Origin: Dysgonamonadaceae bacterium
GTDB taxonomy: Bacteria > Bacteroidota > Bacteroidia > Bacteroidales > Azobacteroidaceae
Assembly: GCA_031258895.1 (NCBI GenBank)
Contig: JAIRMF010000082.1
Coordinates: 1 to 15,762 of the forward strand
Length of the DNA: 15,762 nt
Direction of reading: 5' to 3'
How positions within the stretch are numbered: position 1 is the first letter of the stretch; every line of letters begins with the position of its first letter. Made by a program: the position numbers and the translations under genes. The notes below the pieces were generated by a model. That model made no database searches, was not told where the DNA came from, and saw only the letters and a program-made list of their open reading frames with translations. Below, piece after piece: positions 1 to 6,709 of this stretch.

Positions 1-2
1 AA

Positions 3-539
3 GATATAGCTTACGATGCTATTCCTACTAGCTCTTCTCCTAGTGATACACTTACAAGATGGAATGACGCCTATTGTGATTTCAGTAAGAATGGCTATCG
101 TCTTCCCACTGACTCGGAATGGGAATATGCCGCTCGCGGCAAAAATGGTGCGAATACTTATACCTATGCCGGCAGTAGTAATATTTGTGATGTTGCCTGG
201 TATTGGTACAATACCTATGGTACTAATTGTACTGTCAACGGTTATTACGGCACTAACCCTGTAGCAAAGAAAACAGCCAATAATCTTGATCTTTGTGATA
301 TGAGTGGTAATGTTTATGAATGGTGTTGGAACTGGCATAATGAAAGTGGTGATTTTCCCAAAGATACACCGACCGGTAATGTGCAGTCTTCTGGGGGTTC
401 TTTTCGCGTCTATCGCGGCGGCTACTGGGGCAACTACAGCTTCGAGTCCGACTGCCGCGTCTCTTATCGCGGCTACAACAACAAACCGAACAACCGCAAC
501 AACAATATCGGCTTCCGGGTTGCGTGCAAAGGGGACTAA
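3..539 (+). CDS. FGE-sulfatase / C-type-lectin-fold protein, 3' part, probable DGR variable protein
   Basis: This is the C-terminal 178 residues of a gene that begins left of the window; the frame is open from base 3 to TAA at 537-539. Formylglycine-generating-enzyme (SUMF1) fold motifs are clear: RLPTDSEWEYAARG at visible residues 33-46, MSGNVYEW from residue 100, then RGGYW, a CRVSYR block and a closing GFRVA. A true FGE has two catalytic cysteines in the RGGS..C...C segment. Only the second has a counterpart here (codon 453-455), so enzymatic sulfatase activation is unlikely and a ligand-binding role is more plausible. The last ~43 residues switch from AAT-rich codons to AAC and NNC codons, as in variable regions of DGR target proteins. 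No reverse transcriptase or template lies downstream, so they would have to be to the left or elsewhere. The N-terminus and any signal peptide are not visible. Confidence 0.85.
   Translation, partial: DIAYDAIPTSSSPSDTLTRWNDAYCDFSKNGYRLPTDSEWEYAARGKNGANTYTYAGSSNICDVAWYWYNTYGTNCTVNGYYGTNPVAKKTANNLDLCDMSGNVYEWCWNWHNESGDFPKDTPTGNVQSSGGSFRVYRGGYWGNYSFESDCRVSYRGYNNKPNNRNNNIGFRVACKGD
402..530 (+). other. Candidate DGR variable region (VR)
   Basis: This is the 3' end of the FGE-like gene. Codons from 429 to 506 are mainly NNC: GGC, AAC, TAC, AGC, TTC, TCC, GAC, then repeated AAC (432, 477, 480, 489, 492, 498, 501). That is the pattern expected when AAC codons of a template repeat are diversified at adenines. 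The scaffold residues (RGG, W, CRV, R, P, R, IGFRVA) match the fixed positions of FGE/CLec-type DGR targets. Upstream in the same gene asparagine is mostly AAT. The limits are approximate because no template repeat is present for comparison. Confidence 0.6.
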
Positions 540-568
540 AAAGAATTCGTTTTATTGTTGGTTTAGAA

Positions 569-598
569 AGCGAGGCTTCCGAAAATGGAGGCCTCGCT
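569..598. terminator. Hairpin between convergent genes, possible bidirectional terminator or DGR-associated hairpin
   Basis: A 12-bp stem (AGCGAGGCTTCC paired with GGAGGCCTCGCT, one G-T pair) closes a 6-base loop, GAAAAT. It lies 30 bp after the stop of the FGE-like gene and 33 bp beyond the stop of argS, which converges on it. There is no strong U-tract on either strand, so intrinsic termination is likely but not certain. DGR target genes can carry a hairpin just downstream of the VR that helps target recognition, which is an alternative role. Confidence 0.6.
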
Positions 599-630
599 AC
601 TTTATATACCAAAAAATGTGCAAAACAAGA

Positions 631-2421
631 CTACATCCTGTCTGGAACCTCGATCCCAAGTAACGAAAAGCCCGCCCTGATAACCTTCCCTACATTCCTT
701 GACAAAACAAGGCGCAAAACCCGCAATACCTCGCTATCCTCCTTCAATATCGGAAAATCATGGTAAAAACGATTGTACTCCTTCGCTAAATCGTAAACAT
801 AATTGGCAATAACAGCAGGACTCAAACTCCCCGCCGCCTCAACAACAACCAACGGAAAATCGGCAAGCAAACGAATGATAGAAACCTCCCTGTCGTCCAA
901 CCGTAAATCCGGCGCCCCGCCAAATAAATCGGCCCGCCGCGAAAATAACGTAACATCCGCCTTCCTCAATACCGACTGTATACGAGCATAAGTGTACTGA
1001 ATAAACGGGCCCGTATTGCCGTTGAAATCAATGCTCTCCTTAGGATTAAACACCATGTTCTTCTGAGGATCAACCTTCAAAATAAAATACTTCAAAGCGC
1101 CAAGACCAACTATCCTCGCAATCCGCTCCCTCTCGTCCCCCGAATAACCGTCAAGCTTGCCCAACTCCTCCGACGTCTCCAAAGCAGTGCCAACCATCTC
1201 CGAAATTAAATCGTCCGCATCAACAACCGTCCCCTCCCGAGACTTCATCTTCCCCTCCGGCAACTCAACCATACCATAAGAAAAATGCACAAGCCCCCGT
1301 CCAAAACTAAACCCAAGCCTGTCCAAAAGTAACGACAAAACCTGGAAATGATAGTTCTGTTCGTTGCCGACAACGTAAACCATCCGATCAATAGGATAAT
1401 CGTCAAAACGCTGCTTGGCCGTCCCAATGTCCTGAGTCATGTAAACAGACGTGCCGTCGGAACGCAAAAGCAACTTCTCATCCAAACCCTCATCCGTAAG
1501 ATCCGCCCAGACAGAACCATCATCCCTCCGGTAAAAAATACCCCTCTCCAAACCGTCAAGAACCGCCCTCTTACCGTCCAAATAAGTCTCAGACTCGTAA
1601 TAAATCTTGTCGAAATCAACGCCAAGATCCCTGTACGTCTTATCAAAACCGGCATAAACCCACGAGTTCATCGTGCGCCAAAGAGTAACCGTCTCCTCAT
1701 CGCCCGACTCCCATTTCCTCAACATCTCCCTCGCCTCAGACATAAGAACAGACCTCTCCTCCGCCTCCTTCTGCGTCAATCCGCCGGCCTTCAACTCCTC
1801 CAACTCACGCTTATACTCCCGGTCAAACTTCACATAGAAATCCCCAACCAAATGATCCCCCTTCTTGCCTGTCAACTCGGGCGTCGCTCCCCCACCCCAT
1901 TTGCTCCACGCCAACATCGACTTGCAGATATGAATACCCCTGTCATTAACAATATTCGTCTTAACGGTACGGTTTCCGACGGCTTTCAATATCTCGGAAA
2001 GACTGAATCCCAGCAGATTGTTCCTGATATGCCCAAGATGCAAAGGCTTATTCGTGTTCGGTGAAGAATACTCGATCATCACAAGAGGCGCGCCGGCAAC
2101 AACAGGCTTAATACCGTAATCTTCGGCAGAATCAATCCCGTCAAGCAACTCCATCCAATACGACGAAGTAACGGTAAAATTCAAAAAACCCTTCACGACG
2201 TTATATTCCGATACAAACAGCTCATTGGATACAAGATACTCCCCTATCTCAACCGCTGTCCGTTCCGGATCCTTCCCGGAAATTTTCAACAAAGGAAAAA
2301 CAACAAGCGTCAAATGTCCCCTAAACTGCTTATTGGTCTTCTGCAACTGTATGCGCTCAGATGAAATCTCCTGCCCGTAAAAACGGGAAAGAGACAGTCG
2401 AATGTTTTCAAATAAATTCAT
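631..2421 (-). CDS. argS: Arginyl-tRNA synthetase
   Basis: This cytoplasmic class I aminoacyl-tRNA synthetase charges tRNA-Arg. The 596-residue product matches the usual length. The N-terminal tRNA-binding domain spans about residues 1-100. The HIGH motif is HLGH at 128-131 inside SSPNTNKPLHLGHIRNN, and the KMSKS-loop motif is KMKSR at 391-395. The C-terminal helical DALR-type anticodon-binding domain contains YTYARIQSVLRKA. I chose the ATG at 2421 (MNLFENI). The frame stays open to 2496, but the extra 25 residues (MQHVHEDEQEEEE...) lie over the 3' end of the upstream fur-like gene and are not family-like. It follows that gene by 32 bp on the same strand and is probably cotranscribed. The coding strand is strikingly G/T-rich at third positions. 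Identification is very secure. Confidence 0.97.
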   Translation of the reverse strand: MNLFENIRLSLSRFYGQEISSERIQLQKTNKQFRGHLTLVVFPLLKISGKDPERTAVEIGEYLVSNELFVSEYNVVKGFLNFTVTSSYWMELLDGIDSAEDYGIKPVVAGAPLVMIEYSSPNTNKPLHLGHIRNNLLGFSLSEILKAVGNRTVKTNIVNDRGIHICKSMLAWSKWGGGATPELTGKKGDHLVGDFYVKFDREYKRELEELKAGGLTQKEAEERSVLMSEAREMLRKWESGDEETVTLWRTMNSWVYAGFDKTYRDLGVDFDKIYYESETYLDGKRAVLDGLERGIFYRRDDGSVWADLTDEGLDEKLLLRSDGTSVYMTQDIGTAKQRFDDYPIDRMVYVVGNEQNYHFQVLSLLLDRLGFSFGRGLVHFSYGMVELPEGKMKSREGTVVDADDLISEMVGTALETSEELGKLDGYSGDERERIARIVGLGALKYFILKVDPQKNMVFNPKESIDFNGNTGPFIQYTYARIQSVLRKADVTLFSRRADLFGGAPDLRLDDREVSIIRLLADFPLVVVEAAGSLSPAVIANYVYDLAKEYNRFYHDFPILKEDSEVLRVLRLVLSRNVGKVIRAGFSLLGIEVPDRM

Positions 2422-2453
2422 GTCAGTAATAATGCACCGTAAATAAAATACTC

Positions 2454-2933
2454 CTACTTCCTCTTCTTCCTGTTCATCCTCGTGCACGTGCTGCAAATAC
2501 CATAAATATTCAAGTCGTAATACGACGGGGTGAAACGTCTGATACTCTTCGCTCCGATAAGCTGAATCAGGTCGGGATCCTTGTGTTCTATTATCTTACC
2601 ACACTGCGTGCAGATCAAATGATGGTGCGGATCATTATACAAAGCACGCTCGTAAACCGAAGCCTTCTTCCTGAACTGATGCTTGATGGCAAGATGACAC
2701 TCGACCAACAGTTGCATGGTATTGTAAACGGTCGCACGGCTTACACGAAATGCCTGCTTCTCCATCTCCTGACACAACCACTCGATCTCAAAATGTCTGC
2801 TGCCGCTGCTGTAAACAATGTCAAGGACAGCATAACGCTCAGGTGTTTTACGGTATTGCTTCTCTAAAAGAAAATCGTCAAAAAGCGCTCTGACTTTCGT
2901 TTTTAAATCGGGCTTTTCTTTGCTATTTGTCAT
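2454..2933 (-). CDS. Fur/PerR-family transcriptional regulator
   Basis: This 159-residue protein has the Fur architecture. A winged-helix DNA-binding domain (about 15-90, with KTPERYAVLDIV and the recognition-helix segment SRATVYNTMQLL) is followed by a dimerisation/metal domain. Two CxxC pairs, CTQC at 108-111 and CSTC at 147-150, should bind a structural Zn. HHH at 103-105 and H47 match regulatory-metal positions. By my eye alignment to E. coli Fur, the His eight residues before the second CxxC is Tyr139 here (SYYDLNIYGIC). Whether it senses Fe, peroxide or Zn cannot be told from sequence. The start at 2933 has a good ribosome-binding site. It lies 21 bp after the dipeptidyl peptidase III gene and 32 bp before argS on the same strand. 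Confidence 0.92.
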   Translation of the reverse strand: MTNSKEKPDLKTKVRALFDDFLLEKQYRKTPERYAVLDIVYSSGSRHFEIEWLCQEMEKQAFRVSRATVYNTMQLLVECHLAIKHQFRKKASVYERALYNDPHHHLICTQCGKIIEHKDPDLIQLIGAKSIRRFTPSYYDLNIYGICSTCTRMNRKKRK

Positions 2934-2938
2934 AATGT

Positions 2939-2946
2939 TCTCCTCT
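2939..2946 (-). promoter_or_regulatory. Strong ribosome-binding site of the Fur-family gene
   Basis: The minus strand reads AGAGGAGA, then 5-6 bases, then ATG. It stands out because most starts in this window have no recognisable Shine-Dalgarno. It supports the start at 2933 and suggests efficient translation of the regulator within the operon. Confidence 0.7.
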
Positions 2947-2954
2947 TTCCAATG

Positions 2955-5003
2955 TTAATCATTATACGTCGGCAAGGGCGAATAATCCTTAGAGTATCTC
3001 ATCATCTGGTCCGCATAACTCTCTCCGTAAGTTATTTTCACATCCGTTATTTCGCCATCTTCACTACGGACAGCCTCATAAACAGGATTGAGAAACCCTT
3101 TGTAAGGCGCAATGCCCAAAGCATCATATCTGGCTTTAACTTCACCGTGAAGCTCCGGATCAACCTTGACAGCATACCTCTCCACCAATGCCTTAGCTGC
3201 ATCAAAATCTCCTTCAGACTTGATGCGCTGAACTTCCGCCAGCAATTGACCCGTCAGAGTGCGCATTTTTGCATAATCGTTTATCACAACGAAAGTCTTG
3301 CCCAGAGAATTCTTTTTGAGTTCCACAACTTTTTCCGCAGAGCCTTTGTCTAAAATCCAGTGCGCTATCATTGAACGGTTGCGCATATGCGATTCCTCAA
3401 TCTGCTTGCCAGGTTCGATGCGGGCAAGTTGCGTCATCAGGCCGTTCATCATATACTTATAATACTCCGCCTTGTACGCCTCGGCATTGTCCAAAAGTCC
3501 AAGCTCAAGAATTTTAGCGTCCGGCATGTAATATAATCCGAACAGATCGGCGCGAGCTTCCTCAATGGTTGAACCGTAAACTTTAAGCGCGTCCTGATCA
3601 ACTCCCTGTAAAAGTTTTCCCGAACCGTGCCCGAGACATTCATGCAAATCGGTATGAAGATTATCGGTCTGTGAAGAATATTTTTTTATGAGTTCCTTCT
3701 CATATTCGCAGCATACAAATTCCTCAATGAATCCGCTCCCTTCGGCCGCTTTGTCGTATGCGTCGGTGATATTGGTAATCGTTACCGATTTAGAGCCGTA
3801 TTCACTGCGTATCCAGTTTGAGTTCGGCAGATTGATGCCGATAGGCGTAGTCGGATAGCAGTCGCCGCCAAGTATTGCCGCTACTATCGCCTTAGCGCTG
3901 ACGCCTTTCACTTTCTCCTTCTTGAATTGTCGAGCAACAGGAGAATTATCCTCAAACCACTGAGCATTTTCACTGATGACCCGTGTTTTGGCCGTTGCAT
4001 ACGAATCCTCAAAATTGACAAGCGCCTCCCAACTCGCCTTTATACCGAGCGCGTCACCGTAAGATTCAGTGAAACCGTTAACAAAATCAACAAGAGACTC
4101 CGTGTCCTGGACCCAGGCTATGGCATAATCATCATAAATCTTAAGCGAACCTGTGCGGTAAAAGTCGATTAAAAGTTCGATAACACGCTTCTGTGAGGTG
4201 TTCTCCGTATATTTTTCCGCTTCTCGAAGCCAGTGAACAATCTTTTCGATAGCAGACGAGTAAAGCCCCCCGATACGGTAAACCTGCTCCGAAACAATTC
4301 CATTTTGCCTTACAAGGCGGCTGTTCAGTCCGTGAGTTATTGGGCGTTGGTCATTCGAGTCTTTCCTCAGGCCGTAAAATTTTTCGACGTCAAGTTGAGT
4401 GACGCCTTCTCCATAATAGTTGTTCGCCGACAAGGATATAACATCTAAGCTACTGTCCTGTTCTACTTTTTTTGCATAAACTTCCGGATTGAAGATAACC
4501 GGCGTGATCTCGGCAAGAAATTCATCGACCGACTGTCCTTCTCCGACAGGGATTTGTTCCGTATCCAATGATCTCACTGCCTCGTGAAAAAATTTTACGG
4601 AAAATGCAGGCAGAAATTTTTCTTCCCCATAGTAATGATGAATTCCGTTCGAAAACCAGACACGCTTAAGGTAGATTAAAAATTCTCCGTAATCTTTTGT
4701 CTCCTTATCGCCGTTGTAAGCGGTGTATATTGATTCCAATGTGCGACGCACGGCAAGGTTGTAGCGGTTGTTTTGGTCGAAAAGAATGTCCCGTCCCCAC
4801 AGTGCGGCCTCACTGAGACAGTAGATGAGCGCTCGTTGGCGAACGGTCAGGCTGTCCCACCCCGTGACGCGGTATCGCAACACACCGATATCGGCAAACT
4901 GTTCGACGTTGTAACGGAAATCATCCTCTTTCGTAGTTGCAGGTTTGTCTAAGGAGCAGGAGACGAAGGATAATAGAGCCATCATTGTTATGGGTTGGTT
5001 CAT
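2955..5003 (-). CDS. Dipeptidyl peptidase III, peptidase family M49
   Basis: This zinc metallopeptidase should release dipeptides from the N-terminus of oligopeptides. Residues 454-459 read HECLGH, the HExxGH zinc motif of M49, and EEARAD at 481-486 supplies the third zinc ligand. The length of 682 residues and the Cys in the motif fit the bacterial Bacteroides-type enzyme. The N-terminus (MNQPITMMALLSFVSCS) resembles a short lipoprotein signal ending at Cys16, with no basic residue before the hydrophobic stretch and Phe at -3. Export is therefore plausible but not certain. The start at 5003 is the only upstream ATG in frame, because the preceding gene's TAA is only 3 bases away. That spacing implies translational coupling with the S41 protease gene. 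It is followed after 21 bp by the Fur-family gene. Confidence 0.93.
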   Translation of the reverse strand: MNQPITMMALLSFVSCSLDKPATTKEDDFRYNVEQFADIGVLRYRVTGWDSLTVRQRALIYCLSEAALWGRDILFDQNNRYNLAVRRTLESIYTAYNGDKETKDYGEFLIYLKRVWFSNGIHHYYGEEKFLPAFSVKFFHEAVRSLDTEQIPVGEGQSVDEFLAEITPVIFNPEVYAKKVEQDSSLDVISLSANNYYGEGVTQLDVEKFYGLRKDSNDQRPITHGLNSRLVRQNGIVSEQVYRIGGLYSSAIEKIVHWLREAEKYTENTSQKRVIELLIDFYRTGSLKIYDDYAIAWVQDTESLVDFVNGFTESYGDALGIKASWEALVNFEDSYATAKTRVISENAQWFEDNSPVARQFKKEKVKGVSAKAIVAAILGGDCYPTTPIGINLPNSNWIRSEYGSKSVTITNITDAYDKAAEGSGFIEEFVCCEYEKELIKKYSSQTDNLHTDLHECLGHGSGKLLQGVDQDALKVYGSTIEEARADLFGLYYMPDAKILELGLLDNAEAYKAEYYKYMMNGLMTQLARIEPGKQIEESHMRNRSMIAHWILDKGSAEKVVELKKNSLGKTFVVINDYAKMRTLTGQLLAEVQRIKSEGDFDAAKALVERYAVKVDPELHGEVKARYDALGIAPYKGFLNPVYEAVRSEDGEITDVKITYGESYADQMMRYSKDYSPLPTYND

Positions 5004-5006
5004 GAT

Positions 5007-6419
5007 TTAATGCAATTTGATGTTGTTGATATAAGTGTTTCTTCTTACCGGTTTTCTGTCCGCTGACGACCATATTGGCTTTGTTTGAGCCGGCTTGTCG
5101 GAGCGGAGTGTGCTTTTGATTTCGAACCGCGAACTGTTTATGCCTGCCGCTTGAAGTGCATCGCGAAGCATTTTTTCGTTTATGTCGCCCAATTGTTTGA
5201 ACGGCAGTTCTTCTATTTCCATAGATACCAAATCGGGTGCGAATCCGTTTATGTAATCCGCTTCTTTATCGGCATTTGCGAATTTCACAACAATCGGCTG
5301 CATTCCCCACTTGTTGGTTTTCTGTTTTTCCTCATCTTCTTCGTAAATAGTGATCGAACCGAAAGGCTTTCCATAGGTTTCCTGTCCTATGAGGATAACT
5401 TCGAGGTACGGTTTCAGTCCGTTTATCACAACTTCGCTTGCCGACGCGGTCCTACCGGAGGTTAGAACATAGAGACGAGAGAGTCCTAATTTATTGATAG
5501 TTTGAGTGCCTATCTTGTTTTCAAAATACACCTCGTTGTAATTACTTCCTTCCGCCTGATTGTAATATGAATCCAGTAATTGGTTATACTGGAACCAGAG
5601 GAATATGTCATCGGTATTCCGGCCGCTGATCATACTCGACAGGCTTGTCGCCGTAGAGAGTGCGCCGCCCTGGTTATATCTTAGGTCAAGCACCAGGTCG
5701 TCAATGCCTTCATCCTTAAATTTTCCAAAAATATCGTTTAATTGCCGGATATATTTTTGCGATCCGTCACCGGTGTCATCGGCGAAAAAATTGTACATCA
5801 AGTAGCCGATCTTTCGGAAATCGAACTGATATACCGTATCGAGCAGCACCGGATTTTCTTCATATCTGACCGGCGTGAACGAAATTTTTTGCTGGGTTCT
5901 ATCCTCTATATCGAACACTGTGAGGGTATGGGGCAAGTATAATTCATTTGTCAGCTCTCTGAAATTATCTTCATTGATAGCCTTGTCGTTTATTTTGGTA
6001 AAGTATTGTCCTCGTTTAAGGCCGGTGTTTGCAGCTGGGGAATTGGGTTTTACATAATTAATAAATCCGCCGACCGATCTGGGGGTTTCGTTGTCGAGGG
6101 CATATAGGTCGAAGTCATAGCCCGGTTCAGTGTCAATTCCGACGAGGTTTTCCATTAATTCAGTAAAATCCTCCTGTATCCAGGAGAATCGGTCTTCCGT
6201 TCTGTAAAGCAGCGATTCGAAATAATCCGATGGTGCGAGTTCTTTGTCGGTTTTTTCGGGAATTTTTTCGTTCCACAGATAATAGACTTCCATGAGGTCC
6301 AATATCCAGTCGTTGACCTGATAGTTGTCATCGATCTCATCGTCATTTTCTTTGTCGATGCACGAGCTAAGCACTGCTAACGGCAGCAGGATTATAAATA
6401 ATGCTTTTATTGTTTTCAT
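5007..6419 (-). CDS. S41-family peptidase (C-terminal processing type), lipoprotein
   Basis: This 470-residue serine protease is predicted to be anchored in the envelope. MKTIKALFIILLPLAVLSSC is a textbook lipoprotein signal with the lipid-bearing Cys at residue 20. That is why I start at 6419 and not at the in-frame ATG nine codons upstream (6446). An acidic linker (DKENDDEIDD) follows, as in many exported Bacteroidetes lipoproteins. A PDZ-like segment spans about 113-180 (VGGFINYVKPNSPAANTGL, then RGQYF). The catalytic domain has DLRYNQGG at 245-252, nucleophile Ser326 in SGRTASASE, and a probable general-base Lys351 in GQETYGKPFG. The C-terminal ~45 residues are basic and show no domain I recognise. 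It is first in a four-gene minus-strand run, with a TAnnTTTG box upstream. Confidence 0.93.
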   Translation of the reverse strand: MKTIKALFIILLPLAVLSSCIDKENDDEIDDNYQVNDWILDLMEVYYLWNEKIPEKTDKELAPSDYFESLLYRTEDRFSWIQEDFTELMENLVGIDTEPGYDFDLYALDNETPRSVGGFINYVKPNSPAANTGLKRGQYFTKINDKAINEDNFRELTNELYLPHTLTVFDIEDRTQQKISFTPVRYEENPVLLDTVYQFDFRKIGYLMYNFFADDTGDGSQKYIRQLNDIFGKFKDEGIDDLVLDLRYNQGGALSTATSLSSMISGRNTDDIFLWFQYNQLLDSYYNQAEGSNYNEVYFENKIGTQTINKLGLSRLYVLTSGRTASASEVVINGLKPYLEVILIGQETYGKPFGSITIYEEDEEKQKTNKWGMQPIVVKFANADKEADYINGFAPDLVSMEIEELPFKQLGDINEKMLRDALQAAGINSSRFEIKSTLRSDKPAQTKPIWSSADRKPVRRNTYINNIKLH

Positions 6420-6443
6420 AAAAATATTTCCACAATTGTCAGG

Positions 6444-6451
6444 CAAAGGTA
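6444..6451 (-). promoter_or_regulatory. -7 promoter element for the S41/DPP III/fur/argS run
   Basis: The minus strand reads TACCTTTG, an exact match to the Bacteroidetes -7 consensus TAnnTTTG, 24 bases before the ATG at 6419. The predicted 5' leader is under 20 nt. No convincing -33 TTTG is seen upstream; that stretch is A/T-rich (TTAATTAATTA). Confidence 0.6.
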
Positions 6452-6476
6452 CGAAAAAACATTTAGAAGTAATTAA

Positions 6477-6501
6477 TTAACGGAATTTTTATTCCGATTA
6501 A
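6477..6501. promoter_or_regulatory. Inverted repeat upstream of the S41 promoter, possible operator
   Basis: CGGAAT and ATTCCG (6481-6496) flank a TTTT loop, extended by TTAA on each side with one bulged A at 6497. No U-tract follows, so it is not a standard terminator. It lies about 26 bp upstream of the minus-strand -7 box, where a regulator could bind. Confidence 0.35.
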
Positions 6502-6643
6502 GCCTAAAATACAACTTGTCCATTAAGACGGCGTACCGGTTTTATACTGTTTGTTTTGCGGAAATATATCTTAAAAACATAACCCAATGGGATTGCGGAA
6601 GACTGCAATCTCAGTTGAGGGAAATAGAAACTCCGTTGATTTT
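6502..6643. other. Rest of the divergent intergenic region
   Basis: No gene is seen here. It contains a weak 6-bp inverted repeat (GATTGC at 6591-6596 with GCAATC at 6605-6610) and otherwise unremarkable A/T-rich sequence between the two divergent promoters. Confidence 0.5.
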
Positions 6644-6651
6644 TAAGTTTG
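6644..6651 (+). promoter_or_regulatory. -7 promoter element for the outer-membrane beta-barrel gene
   Basis: TAAGTTTG exactly matches TAnnTTTG, 58 bases before the ATG at 6710. A TTG at 6615-6617 is the nearest -33 candidate, but its 26-bp spacing is longer than usual. Confidence 0.5.
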
Positions 6652-6709
6652 CGGTTAAACTTTAAGGCCATTTCACAGTCAATAGAAGCGTAACAGAAAA
6701 ATCGCTCTA

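Noticed and set aside
3..539. Calling the first gene a true sulfatase-activating formylglycine-generating enzyme.
   Set aside because: The first catalytic cysteine of the FGE active-site segment has no counterpart, and the C-terminal codon pattern fits a variable ligand-binding protein.
1348..2064. A 238-residue plus-strand ORF inside argS.
   Set aside because: It is antisense to a well-identified gene, has no recognisable motifs, and reflects the A/C-rich complementary strand having few stops.
2422..2496. A 25-residue N-terminal extension of arginyl-tRNA synthetase.
   Set aside because: It overlaps the 3' end of the Fur-family gene in another frame, is not family-like, and the ATG at 2421 gives the normal length.
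5085..5465. A plus-strand 126-residue ORF over the S41 peptidase gene.
   Set aside because: It is a shadow of the real minus-strand gene, which has clear catalytic motifs across the same bases.
6420..6446. An upstream start for the S41 peptidase nine codons earlier.
   Set aside because: It would put MPDNCGNIF before a perfect lipoprotein signal, and it reaches into the -7 box.
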